This document shows, piece after piece, positions 1 through 9,732 of a stretch of DNA of 64,000 nucleotides. Under the pieces are notes generated by a model. It had not been told where the DNA came from. It ran no database searches and saw only the letters and a list, made by a program, of their open reading frames with translations. How positions within the stretch are numbered: the first letter of the stretch is position 1; each line of letters opens with the position of its first letter. The position numbers were made by a program, and so were the translations under genes. The stretch spans positions 1-64,000 of the forward strand of contig CAKONV010000006.1 of assembly GCA_934098295.1 (NCBI GenBank), written 5' to 3'. Source of the stretch: an uncultured Bacilli bacterium. Its GTDB lineage: Bacteria; Bacillota_I; Bacilli_A; ML615J-28; CAG-313.

Positions 1-431
1 GAAAATGGGGGTAAAAGTATCACCACCCAACTTGTTTAAAGGTATGCTATTACCCCCAACTTATTTATATAATCGTTATATCATTATCTTAGAGTTTTTT
101 TATCACGTGTTTGCAAAGTAAATATAAAAATAATATTTGTTATGACGATATGATAGTTTTAAACTAACAATTTTGATATAAAATAAGTAAAAAACGTTTC
201 ATGATATAAAAAAATTAAACATTCTATTTTTCTTTGTAAAACCACTTTTATGTTAACATAGCAATTAATAATTTATAAAATTCTTATATGAAAGAGATAG
301 ATATGTTATAAATTTAATAAAATAATAATTGACTTGGGATTTTTATTGAGCATAGATATTTCTTTTTAATATAATTTTTGATACAATATATTTGATAAAA
401 TTTGATATAAAAAGATAAGGATTGATACAAT
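1..431. other. Left-edge intergenic region
   Basis: There is no convincing gene in this stretch. Its first 60 bases hold a perfect 9-bp inverted repeat, TGGGGGTAA at 6-14 and TTACCCCCA at 50-58. They also hold two near-identical motifs around CCAACTT(G/A)TTT at 27-37 and 56-66. These could be the end of a mobile element lying to the left, but the window cuts it off. The right part carries the promoter and TTGATA repeats of the HTH gene, annotated separately. Confidence 0.5.
346..375 (+). promoter_or_regulatory. Promoter of the HTH/restriction operon
   Basis: TTGAGC (346-351), an 18-bp spacer and a perfect TATAAT (370-375) lie upstream of the HTH gene. A second -35-like TTGACT at 329-334 has no good -10 partner. 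Repeated TTGATA motifs begin a few bases downstream of the -10. Confidence 0.5.
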
Positions 432-433
432 AT
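378..433 (+). repeat. TTGATA direct-repeat array, possible operator
   Basis: TTGATA occurs at 378, 392, 402 and 422. The outer two copies share the 12-mer TTGATACAATAT exactly. The array lies between the predicted transcription start and the HTH gene, and the last copy overlaps its ATG. Autoregulation by the HTH protein is an inference; in such AT-rich DNA some of this could be chance. Confidence 0.4.
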
Positions 434-635
434 GAAATTGATGGAACAAGTTAAATTTGTCCGTAGAAAATTATTTCTTACACAAGCCCAATTATCAAAA
501 GAAACAGGAATTTCTATAGTTACTATAGCTAGATGGGAAAGTATAGATGGAATAAAGCCACAATTATCATCTTATGGTAAATTCTTGGCATATTGTGAGA
601 AAAAAGGTGTTATTCTTAATCCAATTGATAATTAG
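432..635 (+). CDS. Small XRE-family HTH regulator
   Basis: This 67-residue protein is almost entirely one helix-turn-helix domain of the Cro/C1 type. It shows the usual pattern of a Gln-rich first helix (RRKLFLTQAQLSKETG) followed by a recognition helix around SIVTIARWES. Stand-alone proteins of this size near restriction-modification genes often act as controller proteins that time methylase and nuclease expression. It sits 11 bases before the helicase gene with no terminator between, so the two are probably co-transcribed. The ATG lies inside the last copy of a TTGATA repeat, which suggests autoregulation by occlusion of its own start. The DNA-binding fold is well supported; the control role is inferred from position. 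Confidence 0.8.
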   Translation: MKLMEQVKFVRRKLFLTQAQLSKETGISIVTIARWESIDGIKPQLSSYGKFLAYCEKKGVILNPIDN

Positions 636-646
636 GTGGTGGTAGT

Positions 647-3600
647 ATGGAAATATTGGATAATAAATCAAAATTGTTAGGTGATGATTTAAAAAAAGAA
701 ATTAAGCCAGGATCAAAGGTTAGAATAGTTGCTTCGTATTTTTCAATTTACGCATTTGCTGCTTTAAAAGAAGAACTGAGTAAAATAGATTGTTTAGAAT
801 TTATCTTTCCTACACCAACTTTTGTTAATACTGGAATTGCTGATAAATTAACAAAAGAAAAAAGAGAATATTATATTCCAAAACATATGAGAGAATGCTC
901 TTTATACGGTACAGAGTTTGAAGTTAGACTTAGAAATCAATTAACGCAAAAAGCAATTGCGAAGGAATGTGCCGATTGGGTAAGAAGTAAAGTTGTATTT
1001 AAATCAAATACAACAAATAATGGGATTCAAAATTTTATTCATATTGAAAATAAAAATAAAAAAATCGCTTATACACCGATTAATGGTTTTACATCAGTTG
1101 ATTTAGGATATGAAAATGACAATATGATGATTAAAGGAATTGTGAAAGGTGCTGAAGAATCATTTACAAAACTATTTTTGGATCAATTTAAAAATACCTG
1201 GAACGATGATTCCAAATTAGAAGATGTAACACAATCTATTGTTGATTATATCTCTAGTGCTTATTCTGATAATTCTCCTGAATTTATTTATTTTGTAACT
1301 TTATATAATATATTTAGTGAATTCTTAAGTGATATTATGTCTGAAGATTTTCTTCCAAATGAAGGAACTGGCTTTAAATCATCATTAATATGGAATAAAC
1401 TTTATAATTTTCAAAGAGATGGTGTTGTTGGAATAATTAATAAATTAGAAAAATATAATGGATGTATTTTAGCAGATTCAGTTGGTTTAGGAAAAACATT
1501 TACAGCTTTAGCGGTTATGAAATATTATTCTTTAAGGAACAAGAATATTTTAGTTTTAACTCCTAAGAAACTTGCAAACAACTGGAATCGTTATAGAGAT
1601 AATGTTAAAACAAATATTTTTTATAAAGATAGAATTCATTTTGATGTTCTATATCATACTGATTTAGGGCGTAAAAAAGGATTTTCAAATGGCCACGATT
1701 TATCAACATTTAACTGGGATAATTATGATTTGATTGTAATTGATGAATCTCATAATTTTAGAAATGCAAATGCATATAAAGATAAAGAAACTAGATACGA
1801 TTTCTTAATGAATAAAGTTATGAAAAGTGGCGTTAAAACGAAAGTTTTAATGCTTTCAGCAACTCCCATTAACAATAGATTTAATGATTTAAAAAATCAA
1901 TTAGCGTTAGCTTATGGAGATGATTATGAAGAATTTAATAGTAGATTAGATACTTCTAAATCAGTTGAAATCATTTTAAAAAACGCTCAACAAGCATTTA
2001 ATGAATGGGCTAAAAAACCAAAAGAAGAAAGAAAATCATCAGATTTGATGAATATGCTAGATATTGACTTTTCTATTCTTTTAGATAATGTAACTATTGC
2101 AAGAAGTAGAAAACACATTACTAAATATTATGATATAACAGATATTGGTAATTTTCCTAAAAGAAGAAAACCAATTTCATATTCTTGTGATTTAGGAAAA
2201 AAAGAAGATGTATTAGAATATGGGGATATTTTTAATACTTTAATGGGTCTTACAATGGGAGTATACGCACCAATGGCATATGTTCTTCCTAGTAGAATCT
2301 CCAAATACGAAAAAATATATGATACTTCAATTCTTGGTAAGGCAACATTAAGACAAGTTGATCGTGAAAAAGCCTTGCAAAGATTAATGACAATTAACAT
2401 GCTTAAGAGATTAGAATCTTGTGTTGAATCGTTTAGAATTACTTTAAAGAAGATTAAGAAAATTAATGAAGATACATTGAATTCTATTATGGAATACGAA
2501 AAAAATAAGTCTGTATGCTCTTTTAATGCATCTCAAGTAGATGAGGATGATTTTGAAAATGAAGATTTTGATTTATCTGATGATACTACATTAGGTAAAG
2601 TAAAAATAGATTTTGCTGATATTGATTTAAGACTTTTAAAAGAAGACTTAATTAAAGATATAGAGACATTAGATTTACTTTACGATTTAATGAGCTTCAT
2701 AACTCCTAACAAAGATTTAAAACTTCAAAAATTAATTGAAGTAATTGATGAAAAAATCAGTCACCCATTTAATGAAGAAAATAAAAAAATTTTAGTATTT
2801 TCAGCTTTTGCGGATACGACTAATTATTTATACGAAAATTTAGCTCCATATTTATTAAAAAAATATGGTTTATATTCAGCTAGAATTCAAGGGTCGAGTT
2901 TAGGCAATACATCAAATATCGGTGGAGATAAAGATACAGATAGACTTTTAACATTATTTTCTCCAATATCTAAAGAAAGAGACGTTATTTATCCTAACGA
3001 CTCAAATAAAGAAATTGATATTTTAATTGCAACTGATTGCGTTTCTGAAGGTCAAAATTTACAAGATTGTGACATTTGTATTAATTATGATATACATTGG
3101 AATCCAGTTAGAATTGTTCAAAGATTTGGTAGAATTGATAGAATTGGTAGCAAAAACGAATATGTTCAATTGATCAATTTTTGGCCTAATTGTTCACTTG
3201 ATGAATACATTAATTTAAATGCAAGAGTGGAAAATAGGATGGCATTAGTAGATGTTACTGCTACCGGAGATGATAATATTATTGCAAGTGAACAAGCTGA
3301 TTTAGATTATCGTAAAGAACAATTACAAAAACTTAAAGACGGAGAACTGCAAGATTTAGAAGATGTTGATGGCAGTATTACCATTACAGATTTAGGGTTA
3401 AATGAATTTAGAATGGACATGATTTCTTATATAAAAGAACATGGTGAACCCAAAAATATTCCTCATGGATTGTATGCTGTAATAAAACATAATGATGAAA
3501 TAGGTATTCCTAAAGGTGTTATTTACGTGCTCAAAAATAAAAATCCAGAAATTAACATTAATAAGCAAAATAGACTTCATCCTTATTATTTAGTTTATTT

Positions 3601-3910
3601 AGATACAGATGGTAATATTGTACATAATCATATGGAAGTGAAGCAAATACTAGATATAATAAGGAAGACTTCAAAACATCAAGATAAACCAATAGATAAA
3701 TTATGTAGAATCTTTAATAAGGAAACTAAAGATGGTTATAAAATGGATAAATATAGTAAGCTTCTTGATGATAGTATTGCTTCGATTATTGATGCAAAAG
3801 AAGAAAATGATTTATCATTATTGTTTAATGAAGGATCTGATGTTTTATTTAATGGAAAAATAAATGGTTTAGATGACTTTGAGTTAATCACATTTTTTGC
3901 AGTGAAATAG
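647..3910 (+). CDS. SNF2-type helicase with N-terminal PLD-like region
   Basis: This large (1087 aa) superfamily 2 helicase of the SNF2/RapA-like type probably acts as a DNA translocase for the restriction system behind it. Residues about 1-190 resemble the phospholipase-D-like region often fused to such helicases; I do not see a clear HKD motif, so nuclease activity is unproven. The motor follows: Walker A ADSVGLGKT near residue 275, DESH box near 364, LSATP near 402, and the C-lobe motif QRFGRIDRIGS near 824. An acidic linker near residues 630-660 separates the lobes. A GGTGG ribosome site precedes the ATG. DUF4391, Mod and Res genes follow on the same strand with gaps under 20 bases. This resembles the helicase of extended type III loci; the DISARM marker genes drmA and drmB are absent. 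Confidence 0.85.
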   Translation: MEILDNKSKLLGDDLKKEIKPGSKVRIVASYFSIYAFAALKEELSKIDCLEFIFPTPTFVNTGIADKLTKEKREYYIPKHMRECSLYGTEFEVRLRNQLTQKAIAKECADWVRSKVVFKSNTTNNGIQNFIHIENKNKKIAYTPINGFTSVDLGYENDNMMIKGIVKGAEESFTKLFLDQFKNTWNDDSKLEDVTQSIVDYISSAYSDNSPEFIYFVTLYNIFSEFLSDIMSEDFLPNEGTGFKSSLIWNKLYNFQRDGVVGIINKLEKYNGCILADSVGLGKTFTALAVMKYYSLRNKNILVLTPKKLANNWNRYRDNVKTNIFYKDRIHFDVLYHTDLGRKKGFSNGHDLSTFNWDNYDLIVIDESHNFRNANAYKDKETRYDFLMNKVMKSGVKTKVLMLSATPINNRFNDLKNQLALAYGDDYEEFNSRLDTSKSVEIILKNAQQAFNEWAKKPKEERKSSDLMNMLDIDFSILLDNVTIARSRKHITKYYDITDIGNFPKRRKPISYSCDLGKKEDVLEYGDIFNTLMGLTMGVYAPMAYVLPSRISKYEKIYDTSILGKATLRQVDREKALQRLMTINMLKRLESCVESFRITLKKIKKINEDTLNSIMEYEKNKSVCSFNASQVDEDDFENEDFDLSDDTTLGKVKIDFADIDLRLLKEDLIKDIETLDLLYDLMSFITPNKDLKLQKLIEVIDEKISHPFNEENKKILVFSAFADTTNYLYENLAPYLLKKYGLYSARIQGSSLGNTSNIGGDKDTDRLLTLFSPISKERDVIYPNDSNKEIDILIATDCVSEGQNLQDCDICINYDIHWNPVRIVQRFGRIDRIGSKNEYVQLINFWPNCSLDEYINLNARVENRMALVDVTATGDDNIIASEQADLDYRKEQLQKLKDGELQDLEDVDGSITITDLGLNEFRMDMISYIKEHGEPKNIPHGLYAVIKHNDEIGIPKGVIYVLKNKNPEININKQNRLHPYYLVYLDTDGNIVHNHMEVKQILDIIRKTSKHQDKPIDKLCRIFNKETKDGYKMDKYSKLLDDSIASIIDAKEENDLSLLFNEGSDVLFNGKINGLDDFELITFFAVK

Positions 3911-3924
3911 GAGATAATTAAGTT

Positions 3925-4557
3925 ATGTTTAATTTTAGCACTAAAACACTAGTGAATAAAAAATTTAAATTGTCTGATTTAAATAAACAAATAGAGGCAT
4001 CAAAAGAATGCAAAAAAGAAGAATTATTTATAGAAGGAGTAATATTAAAAAATATTATTTCACCCAAAACATTAAATGCTGATGTTGATAAAGAAATTAA
4101 AGAAATTTATATTATTGAAATAATAATGAAAGAAAGATTTATCCCAGAAATATTTATAAGAGAATTAGATAAAAACATAAAATTAGCAACGCTATTTATT
4201 ATTAAACACGAAGATTATAAATGTGGTTGTATCGCTTATAAAAAAGAAAGATATAAAGAAAAATATTATACGACAAATTGGGAAAATAGAATTGATTATG
4301 ATATTCCCTTAGGTAGTAGTGTATCTCAGACATATAAATTTATATTATCTAAATTTTTAGTTTATCCATTTTTTGATAATGAAACAGTGGCTGATTATGT
4401 AAAAAGAAATAATCAATTAATTAAATTAGATATTCAAATTGACAAAGCAAAAAAAGCAGCATATAACGAAACTCAATCAAAAAATAAATTCAAATATAAT
4501 GCAAAAGTAAAAGAATACATTATCCAAAGAGATGAATTATTACAGGAGGATAAATAA
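3925..4557 (+). CDS. DUF4391 family protein
   Basis: This 210-residue protein matches the DUF4391 pattern. It has an N-terminal segment with an isolated Lys-rich motif (FSTKTLVNKKF), a central alternating strand/helix region (IYIIEIIMKE..., LATLFIIKHE), a central YK-rich loop and a charged C-terminal coiled segment. The family is known mainly from its position between a helicase gene and the methylase of type III restriction loci, as here; its biochemical role is not established. AGGAGA precedes the ATG, and its stop codon abuts the ATG of mod, so translation of the two is probably coupled. I am confident about the family from context and pattern, not about function. Confidence 0.75.
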   Translation: MFNFSTKTLVNKKFKLSDLNKQIEASKECKKEELFIEGVILKNIISPKTLNADVDKEIKEIYIIEIIMKERFIPEIFIRELDKNIKLATLFIIKHEDYKCGCIAYKKERYKEKYYTTNWENRIDYDIPLGSSVSQTYKFILSKFLVYPFFDNETVADYVKRNNQLIKLDIQIDKAKKAAYNETQSKNKFKYNAKVKEYIIQRDELLQEDK

Positions 4558-6585
4558 ATGAGTGAAAAATTAGAAATGATGAGCAGTAATATTATTCAGG
4601 AAAATATTGATTATATTGCAAACAGATTTCCTAATGCCTTAAAAGAAGTAATGGAAAATGGTAAACTTGTAAAGAGGCTTGATTTTGATGTTTTAAAACA
4701 AGAATTAGCAACTGTGGTTATTGACGATAAACAGGAAAGATACCAAATGACATGGCCTGATAAGAAAAAATCAATTCTTTTAGCAAACAGTAGAATTAAT
4801 GCAACACTCCGACCTATTAAAGAAAAATCAGTTGATTTTGATAACACAAAAAATTTATACATTGAAGGTGACAACCTAGATGTATTAAAGCTTTTAAGAG
4901 AAACATATCTTGGTAAGGTCAAAATGATTTTAATAGATCCACCTTATAATACTGGTAATGATTTTGTGTATGCAGACAACTTTTCTGAATCTATAGATGA
5001 ATATCTAGTTAGAAGTGGTCAATATGATGATTTAGGAAACAGAATGTTTCAAAATAATGAGACAAGTGGAAGATATCATACTACTTGGCTTAATATGATT
5101 TATCCACGTTTAAAGATCGCAAAGGATTTATTATCCGATGAAGGAATTATTTTAATTCATATAGATGAAAATGAATATGTTAATTTGATAAAAATATGTG
5201 ATGAAATATTTGGTCACATAAATTATATTGAAAATTTCATTTGGATAAAGAATTCAACAAAAAATCTTTCAAAAACTACATCTACAAATCATGAGTATGT
5301 TATTTGTTATTGTAAAAACAGAAAGGCCTTAGAAAGTACAGGTTTATTAAGAATCGATAAACCGGGTTTGTCAGAAGTAAGAAGTATATTGAAACAAGCA
5401 ACAAAAGAAAAATGGACATTTGAAAAAACTGAGCAACAATTAAAACAATTTTATAAATCTCACCCAGATTTGAAAGGTATATCTATGTACGATCATGTTG
5501 ATTATGGACCTTCAAATAAAGTGGAAGAAAAGTGTTATCAAGTTTATACGCTAAGTGACATTTCTGCTCCGAAATCAACAGGAAAGGCAGCTACTTATGA
5601 AATATTACATCCAATTACAGGTAGGCCGTGTAAATCACCAACTAGAGGATGGGCGTATACTCGTTCTACCATGGAACAACATATTAAAAATAATTTAATT
5701 TATTTTTACGAAGATGAAAATAATGTGCCTCGATTTAAGCGTTACTTAGATACTGTTACGACTGAAGTAATAAAGTCTACTTTTGAAGATTTTAATGAAG
5801 GAAAAAAAGATTTGTTAAAACTTTTTGATGGAAGATGTCCTTTTGATAATCCTAAACCAGTTAGTGTTGAAAAAAGATTTATAAACTTATTAAAAGACAA
5901 TGATATAGTCCTTGATTTTTTTTCTGGTTCAGGAACAACGGCTCATGCAGTATTTGAAGTAAATAGTTTAAGAGGTTCAAACATTAGATTCATTGCTATT
6001 CAAGTTAAAGAAATTTGCGATGTAAAATCTGAAGCTTATGATATGGGGTTCAAATATTTAACCGATCTATCCGAAGAACGTATTCGTCGTTCAGGTGAAA
6101 AAATTAAAAAGGAATTAATAAAAGAAGAAGATAAATGTAGACTAACAGATGATAAAACTGTAAATAGCACAACTTTAGATTTTGGTTTTCGTGTTCTTAA
6201 ATTGGATTCTTCTAATATGAATGATGTCTACTATAATCCTAAATCCTTTGCTCAATCATTATTAGATGATGTAGTAGAAAATATCAAATCTGATAGAACA
6301 TCGCTAGATTTGTTATTTCAAGTGATGCTTGAATTAGGCCTAGAGTTATCATCCAAGATAGAAGAAAAAGAAATTAGTGGTAAAAAATATTATTTAGTTA
6401 ACGATAATGATTTAATAGCTTGTTTTGATGAAGATTTAAATAATGATGTGCTAATAGAAATTGCCAAATTGCAACCATTATATGCAGTGTTTAAAGATAA
6501 GTCTTTCTCTAATGATAGTGTTGGAATTAATAATGAACAAATCTTTAAAACATATTCTCAAGGAACGAAGATTAGAGTTCTTTAA
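4558..6585 (+). CDS. mod: Type III restriction-modification DNA methyltransferase (Mod)
   Basis: This is an N6-adenine DNA methyltransferase that would both recognise the target sequence and guide the Res subunit. The catalytic motif DPPYNTGNDF lies near residues 127-136 and the S-adenosylmethionine motif DFFSGSGTTAHAV near 451-463. That order (catalytic before cofactor motif) defines the beta class to which type III Mod proteins belong. About 300 residues between the motifs form the target recognition domain. The 675-residue length fits the family. The gene starts directly on the stop of the DUF4391 gene with a GGAGG site. I see no simple-sequence tract near the start of the kind used for phase variation in some mod genes. 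Confidence 0.95.
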   Translation: MSEKLEMMSSNIIQENIDYIANRFPNALKEVMENGKLVKRLDFDVLKQELATVVIDDKQERYQMTWPDKKKSILLANSRINATLRPIKEKSVDFDNTKNLYIEGDNLDVLKLLRETYLGKVKMILIDPPYNTGNDFVYADNFSESIDEYLVRSGQYDDLGNRMFQNNETSGRYHTTWLNMIYPRLKIAKDLLSDEGIILIHIDENEYVNLIKICDEIFGHINYIENFIWIKNSTKNLSKTTSTNHEYVICYCKNRKALESTGLLRIDKPGLSEVRSILKQATKEKWTFEKTEQQLKQFYKSHPDLKGISMYDHVDYGPSNKVEEKCYQVYTLSDISAPKSTGKAATYEILHPITGRPCKSPTRGWAYTRSTMEQHIKNNLIYFYEDENNVPRFKRYLDTVTTEVIKSTFEDFNEGKKDLLKLFDGRCPFDNPKPVSVEKRFINLLKDNDIVLDFFSGSGTTAHAVFEVNSLRGSNIRFIAIQVKEICDVKSEAYDMGFKYLTDLSEERIRRSGEKIKKELIKEEDKCRLTDDKTVNSTTLDFGFRVLKLDSSNMNDVYYNPKSFAQSLLDDVVENIKSDRTSLDLLFQVMLELGLELSSKIEEKEISGKKYYLVNDNDLIACFDEDLNNDVLIEIAKLQPLYAVFKDKSFSNDSVGINNEQIFKTYSQGTKIRVL

Positions 6586-6599
6586 TATGGAGAGTGACT

Positions 6600-9500
6600 A
6601 TGAAATTTAAGTTTAAAACCCAACAATACCAAACTGATGCTGTCAATGCTATTGCTAATGTTTTTCGAGGTCAACCTTATCATGAAAGAACAGAATATAC
6701 ATTAGATAAAGGTGTTATTAGTATGCTCCAACCGCAGCAAATGACATTATTCGAAACAGCGAATAATAGAACATATTATGCAGATTATTTAGATGATGTT
6801 GGATTTGCAAATGCTAAATTAGAAATAGGTCCAGACAAGCTGTTATCCAATATTCAAGAGATACAACAATTATCTAATATAAAAGAATCACAAAAGCTTT
6901 CAAATAAACTTGGAAATGTTGAACTTGATATAGAAATGGAAACTGGTACAGGTAAAACATATGTTTACATCAAAACAATGTTTGAATTAAATAAAAAATA
7001 TGGTTTTACTAAGTTTATTGTAGTAGTACCATCAATCGCCATTAGAGAAGGTGTTTTTAAGACTTTTAAAATGACCGAAGAACACTTTATGGATAATTAC
7101 GAAAAGAAAGCTAGGTATTTCATTTATGATTCAAAAAAATTGGATAAAATTGAACAATTCAGTTCTTCAAATGCAATTAATGTAATGATTATAAATATTC
7201 AAGCATTTAATGCTAGAGGGCAAGATGCAAGAAGAATATATGAAGAATTAGATGATTTTCAATCAAGACGTCCTATTGATGTTATTTCAAGAAACAGACC
7301 TATTTTAATTCTTGATGAACCACAAAAAATGGGTGGTGAAGCAACTCAACAAAGTTTGAAAAGCTTTAATCCATTATTTGTGTTAAATTTCTCAGCCACT
7401 CATAGAACTCAACATAATTTAGTGTATGTTTTAGACGCTCTTGATGCATATAATAAAAAGCTTGTTAAGAAAATTGAAGTAAAAGGTTTTACTATTAAGA
7501 ATTTAAAAGGAACAAATGGATATTTATATTTACAAGGTATTACCTTAAATTCTGATAAGCCACCAATGGCTAAAATTGAGTTGGAAATAGCTTATCGTTC
7601 AAGCGACAAAGTTAATAGAGAAATTAGAATTTTTAAGGTTGGAGATAATTTGTATCAAACATCCAATGAAATGGAACAATATAAAGATGGATTTACAATT
7701 AGTGAAATAGATCCAAATAATAATACTGTTACGTTCATTAATGGAGTTGTAATTGAAATAGGTAATGCCATTGGTAATGTTAATGAAAATGATATTCGTA
7801 GAATTCAAATAAGAGAAACTATTAAATCTCATCTTGATAAAGAAGAAGAGTTGTTTAATAAAGGTATTAAAGTACTATCTTTATTTTTTATTGATGAAGT
7901 AGCCAAATATCGACAATATGATGAAAAAGGTAATGAGATTAATGGAATATATGGAGAAATATTTGAAAAGGAATATAATGATGAAATAAGTAGAAGAATT
8001 ACTTTGTTTGACACGGATTACAATAAGTACTTAAAGAGTATTAAAGCAAGTGAAGTACATAAGGGATATTTCTCAATAGATAAGAAAGGACATAAAATTG
8101 ACTCGAAAGCAGATCGATCAACAGGATTATCTGATGATATTTCAGCTTACGATTTAATTCTTAAAGATAAAGAAAGATTACTATCTTTTGATGAACCTAC
8201 ACGGTTTATTTTTTCTCACTCTGCATTGAGGGAAGGGTGGGATAATCCAAACATTTTTCAAATTTGTACTTTGAAGAATAGTTCTAATGATATTCAAAGA
8301 AGACAAGAAGTAGGTAGAGGACTAAGAATTTGTGTTAATAATGTTGGAGAAAGAATGGATTCAACTGTTCAAAATATTAATTTTTTTGATATTAATAAAT
8401 TGACAGTTATAGCAAATGAATCATATGAGTCATTTGTTGATGGATTACAAAAAGATATCAAAGAAAACCTATATGAACGTCCAACAAAAGCTTCTGTAGA
8501 ATATTTTACTGATAAACTAATTAAATTTAATGGTCAAGATTATAGAATTACAGTTCAACAAGCAAATGCCATTCATAATTATTTAATTAGAAATGATTAT
8601 ATAGATGATAATGACAAACCTACAGATACATATAAAAATGCTGTTGCTAATAATACTATAGAACCAATGAAGATTGAATTAGAACCATTGGCAGAAGAAA
8701 TTCATAGACTTGTTCAATCAATTTATGATGATTCAATTGTTCAAAAAATGGTATCAAATGGTCATCAGGCGGTTGTTCAAGACAATGGAATTAATAAAGA
8801 AAATTTTAATAAAAAAGAATTTCAAAAACTTTGGAAACTTATAAACCATAAGTATACTTATTTTGTAGATTTCGATTCAAATGAGTTAATGAAAAAAGCA
8901 GTCGAATCAATTAATAATAACCTTGATGTAGCGAAATTAACATATACGATTACTACTGGTGAACAAAAAGATTTAATTGATGCAAACCAAATAAATGATG
9001 GGGCATCATTCAAAACCGCCCATTCATTATCATCAAATTTAAAAGATGTATCAAGTGATACTGTAAAATATGATCTATTGGGAAAGATTGCACAACAGAC
9101 AGCTTTAACACGAAAAACAATAGCTAATATTTTGAAACAAATAACAACTTATAAATTTGCAATGTATAGCATAAATCCTGAGGAATTCATTAATAAAGTT
9201 TCAAAGTTAATTAATGAACAAAAAGCAACGTTAATTGTAGATCATGTAATTTATAATCAAATAAATGGAACATTTGATTCAAATATTTTTATGGAGTCAA
9301 AATCATCTGCGGAATTTAAAACTGCTTATAAAGCTTTAAAACATATTAAAGATTATGTTTTTTTAGATGGAATAAATAAAGAGCAATCAATAGAAAGAAA
9401 ATTTGCTGAAGATTTAGATACACATGATGAAGTAGTTGTATATGCGAAGATGCCAAGGAGCTTTTATATTCCTACACCAGTAGGTAATTATAGCCCCGAC

Positions 9501-9713
9501 TGGGCAATTGCATTTAAAGATGGTTTGGTTAAGCATATTTATTTTCTTGCAGAAACAAAAGGAAGTATGGACACGCTTCAATTGAGAGGTATTGAAAAAG
9601 CAAAGATTGAATGTGCTAAAAAATTATTTAATAAAATGTCTACAAGTGAAGTTAGATATGAACAAGTATCAAATTACACTGAATTATTAAACAAAATAAA
9701 CAGTATTGAATAA
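6600..9713 (+). CDS. res: Type III restriction enzyme, helicase-nuclease subunit (Res)
   Basis: This is the ATP-dependent helicase and endonuclease partner of Mod. The helicase carries METGTGKT near residues 112-119, the type III variant of motif II, DEPQKMGG, near 239, and motif VI QRRQEVGRGLRI near 565. The C-terminal nuclease shows a PD-(D/E)XK pattern: SPDW near 965, then AETKG near 984. At 1037 residues it is full length. I prefer the ATG at 6600 over an in-frame GTG at 6594, because GGAG at 6589-6592 is properly spaced to it. The gene begins 14 bases after mod. All expected catalytic motifs are present, so the enzyme looks functional. Confidence 0.94.
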   Translation: MKFKFKTQQYQTDAVNAIANVFRGQPYHERTEYTLDKGVISMLQPQQMTLFETANNRTYYADYLDDVGFANAKLEIGPDKLLSNIQEIQQLSNIKESQKLSNKLGNVELDIEMETGTGKTYVYIKTMFELNKKYGFTKFIVVVPSIAIREGVFKTFKMTEEHFMDNYEKKARYFIYDSKKLDKIEQFSSSNAINVMIINIQAFNARGQDARRIYEELDDFQSRRPIDVISRNRPILILDEPQKMGGEATQQSLKSFNPLFVLNFSATHRTQHNLVYVLDALDAYNKKLVKKIEVKGFTIKNLKGTNGYLYLQGITLNSDKPPMAKIELEIAYRSSDKVNREIRIFKVGDNLYQTSNEMEQYKDGFTISEIDPNNNTVTFINGVVIEIGNAIGNVNENDIRRIQIRETIKSHLDKEEELFNKGIKVLSLFFIDEVAKYRQYDEKGNEINGIYGEIFEKEYNDEISRRITLFDTDYNKYLKSIKASEVHKGYFSIDKKGHKIDSKADRSTGLSDDISAYDLILKDKERLLSFDEPTRFIFSHSALREGWDNPNIFQICTLKNSSNDIQRRQEVGRGLRICVNNVGERMDSTVQNINFFDINKLTVIANESYESFVDGLQKDIKENLYERPTKASVEYFTDKLIKFNGQDYRITVQQANAIHNYLIRNDYIDDNDKPTDTYKNAVANNTIEPMKIELEPLAEEIHRLVQSIYDDSIVQKMVSNGHQAVVQDNGINKENFNKKEFQKLWKLINHKYTYFVDFDSNELMKKAVESINNNLDVAKLTYTITTGEQKDLIDANQINDGASFKTAHSLSSNLKDVSSDTVKYDLLGKIAQQTALTRKTIANILKQITTYKFAMYSINPEEFINKVSKLINEQKATLIVDHVIYNQINGTFDSNIFMESKSSAEFKTAYKALKHIKDYVFLDGINKEQSIERKFAEDLDTHDEVVVYAKMPRSFYIPTPVGNYSPDWAIAFKDGLVKHIYFLAETKGSMDTLQLRGIEKAKIECAKKLFNKMSTSEVRYEQVSNYTELLNKINSIE

Positions 9714-9732
9714 AAGAATGGGGAAAAATAGA

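Noticed and set aside
4558..6585. Phase-variable repeat tract in mod
   Set aside because: I looked for tandem tetra- or pentanucleotide tracts or long homopolymers near the start and saw none beyond ordinary A/T runs.
647..9713. DISARM system
   Set aside because: A SNF2-type helicase, an adenine methylase and a PLD-like region are present, but the DISARM core drmA and drmB (DUF1998) is missing, and Mod and Res are clear type III subunits.
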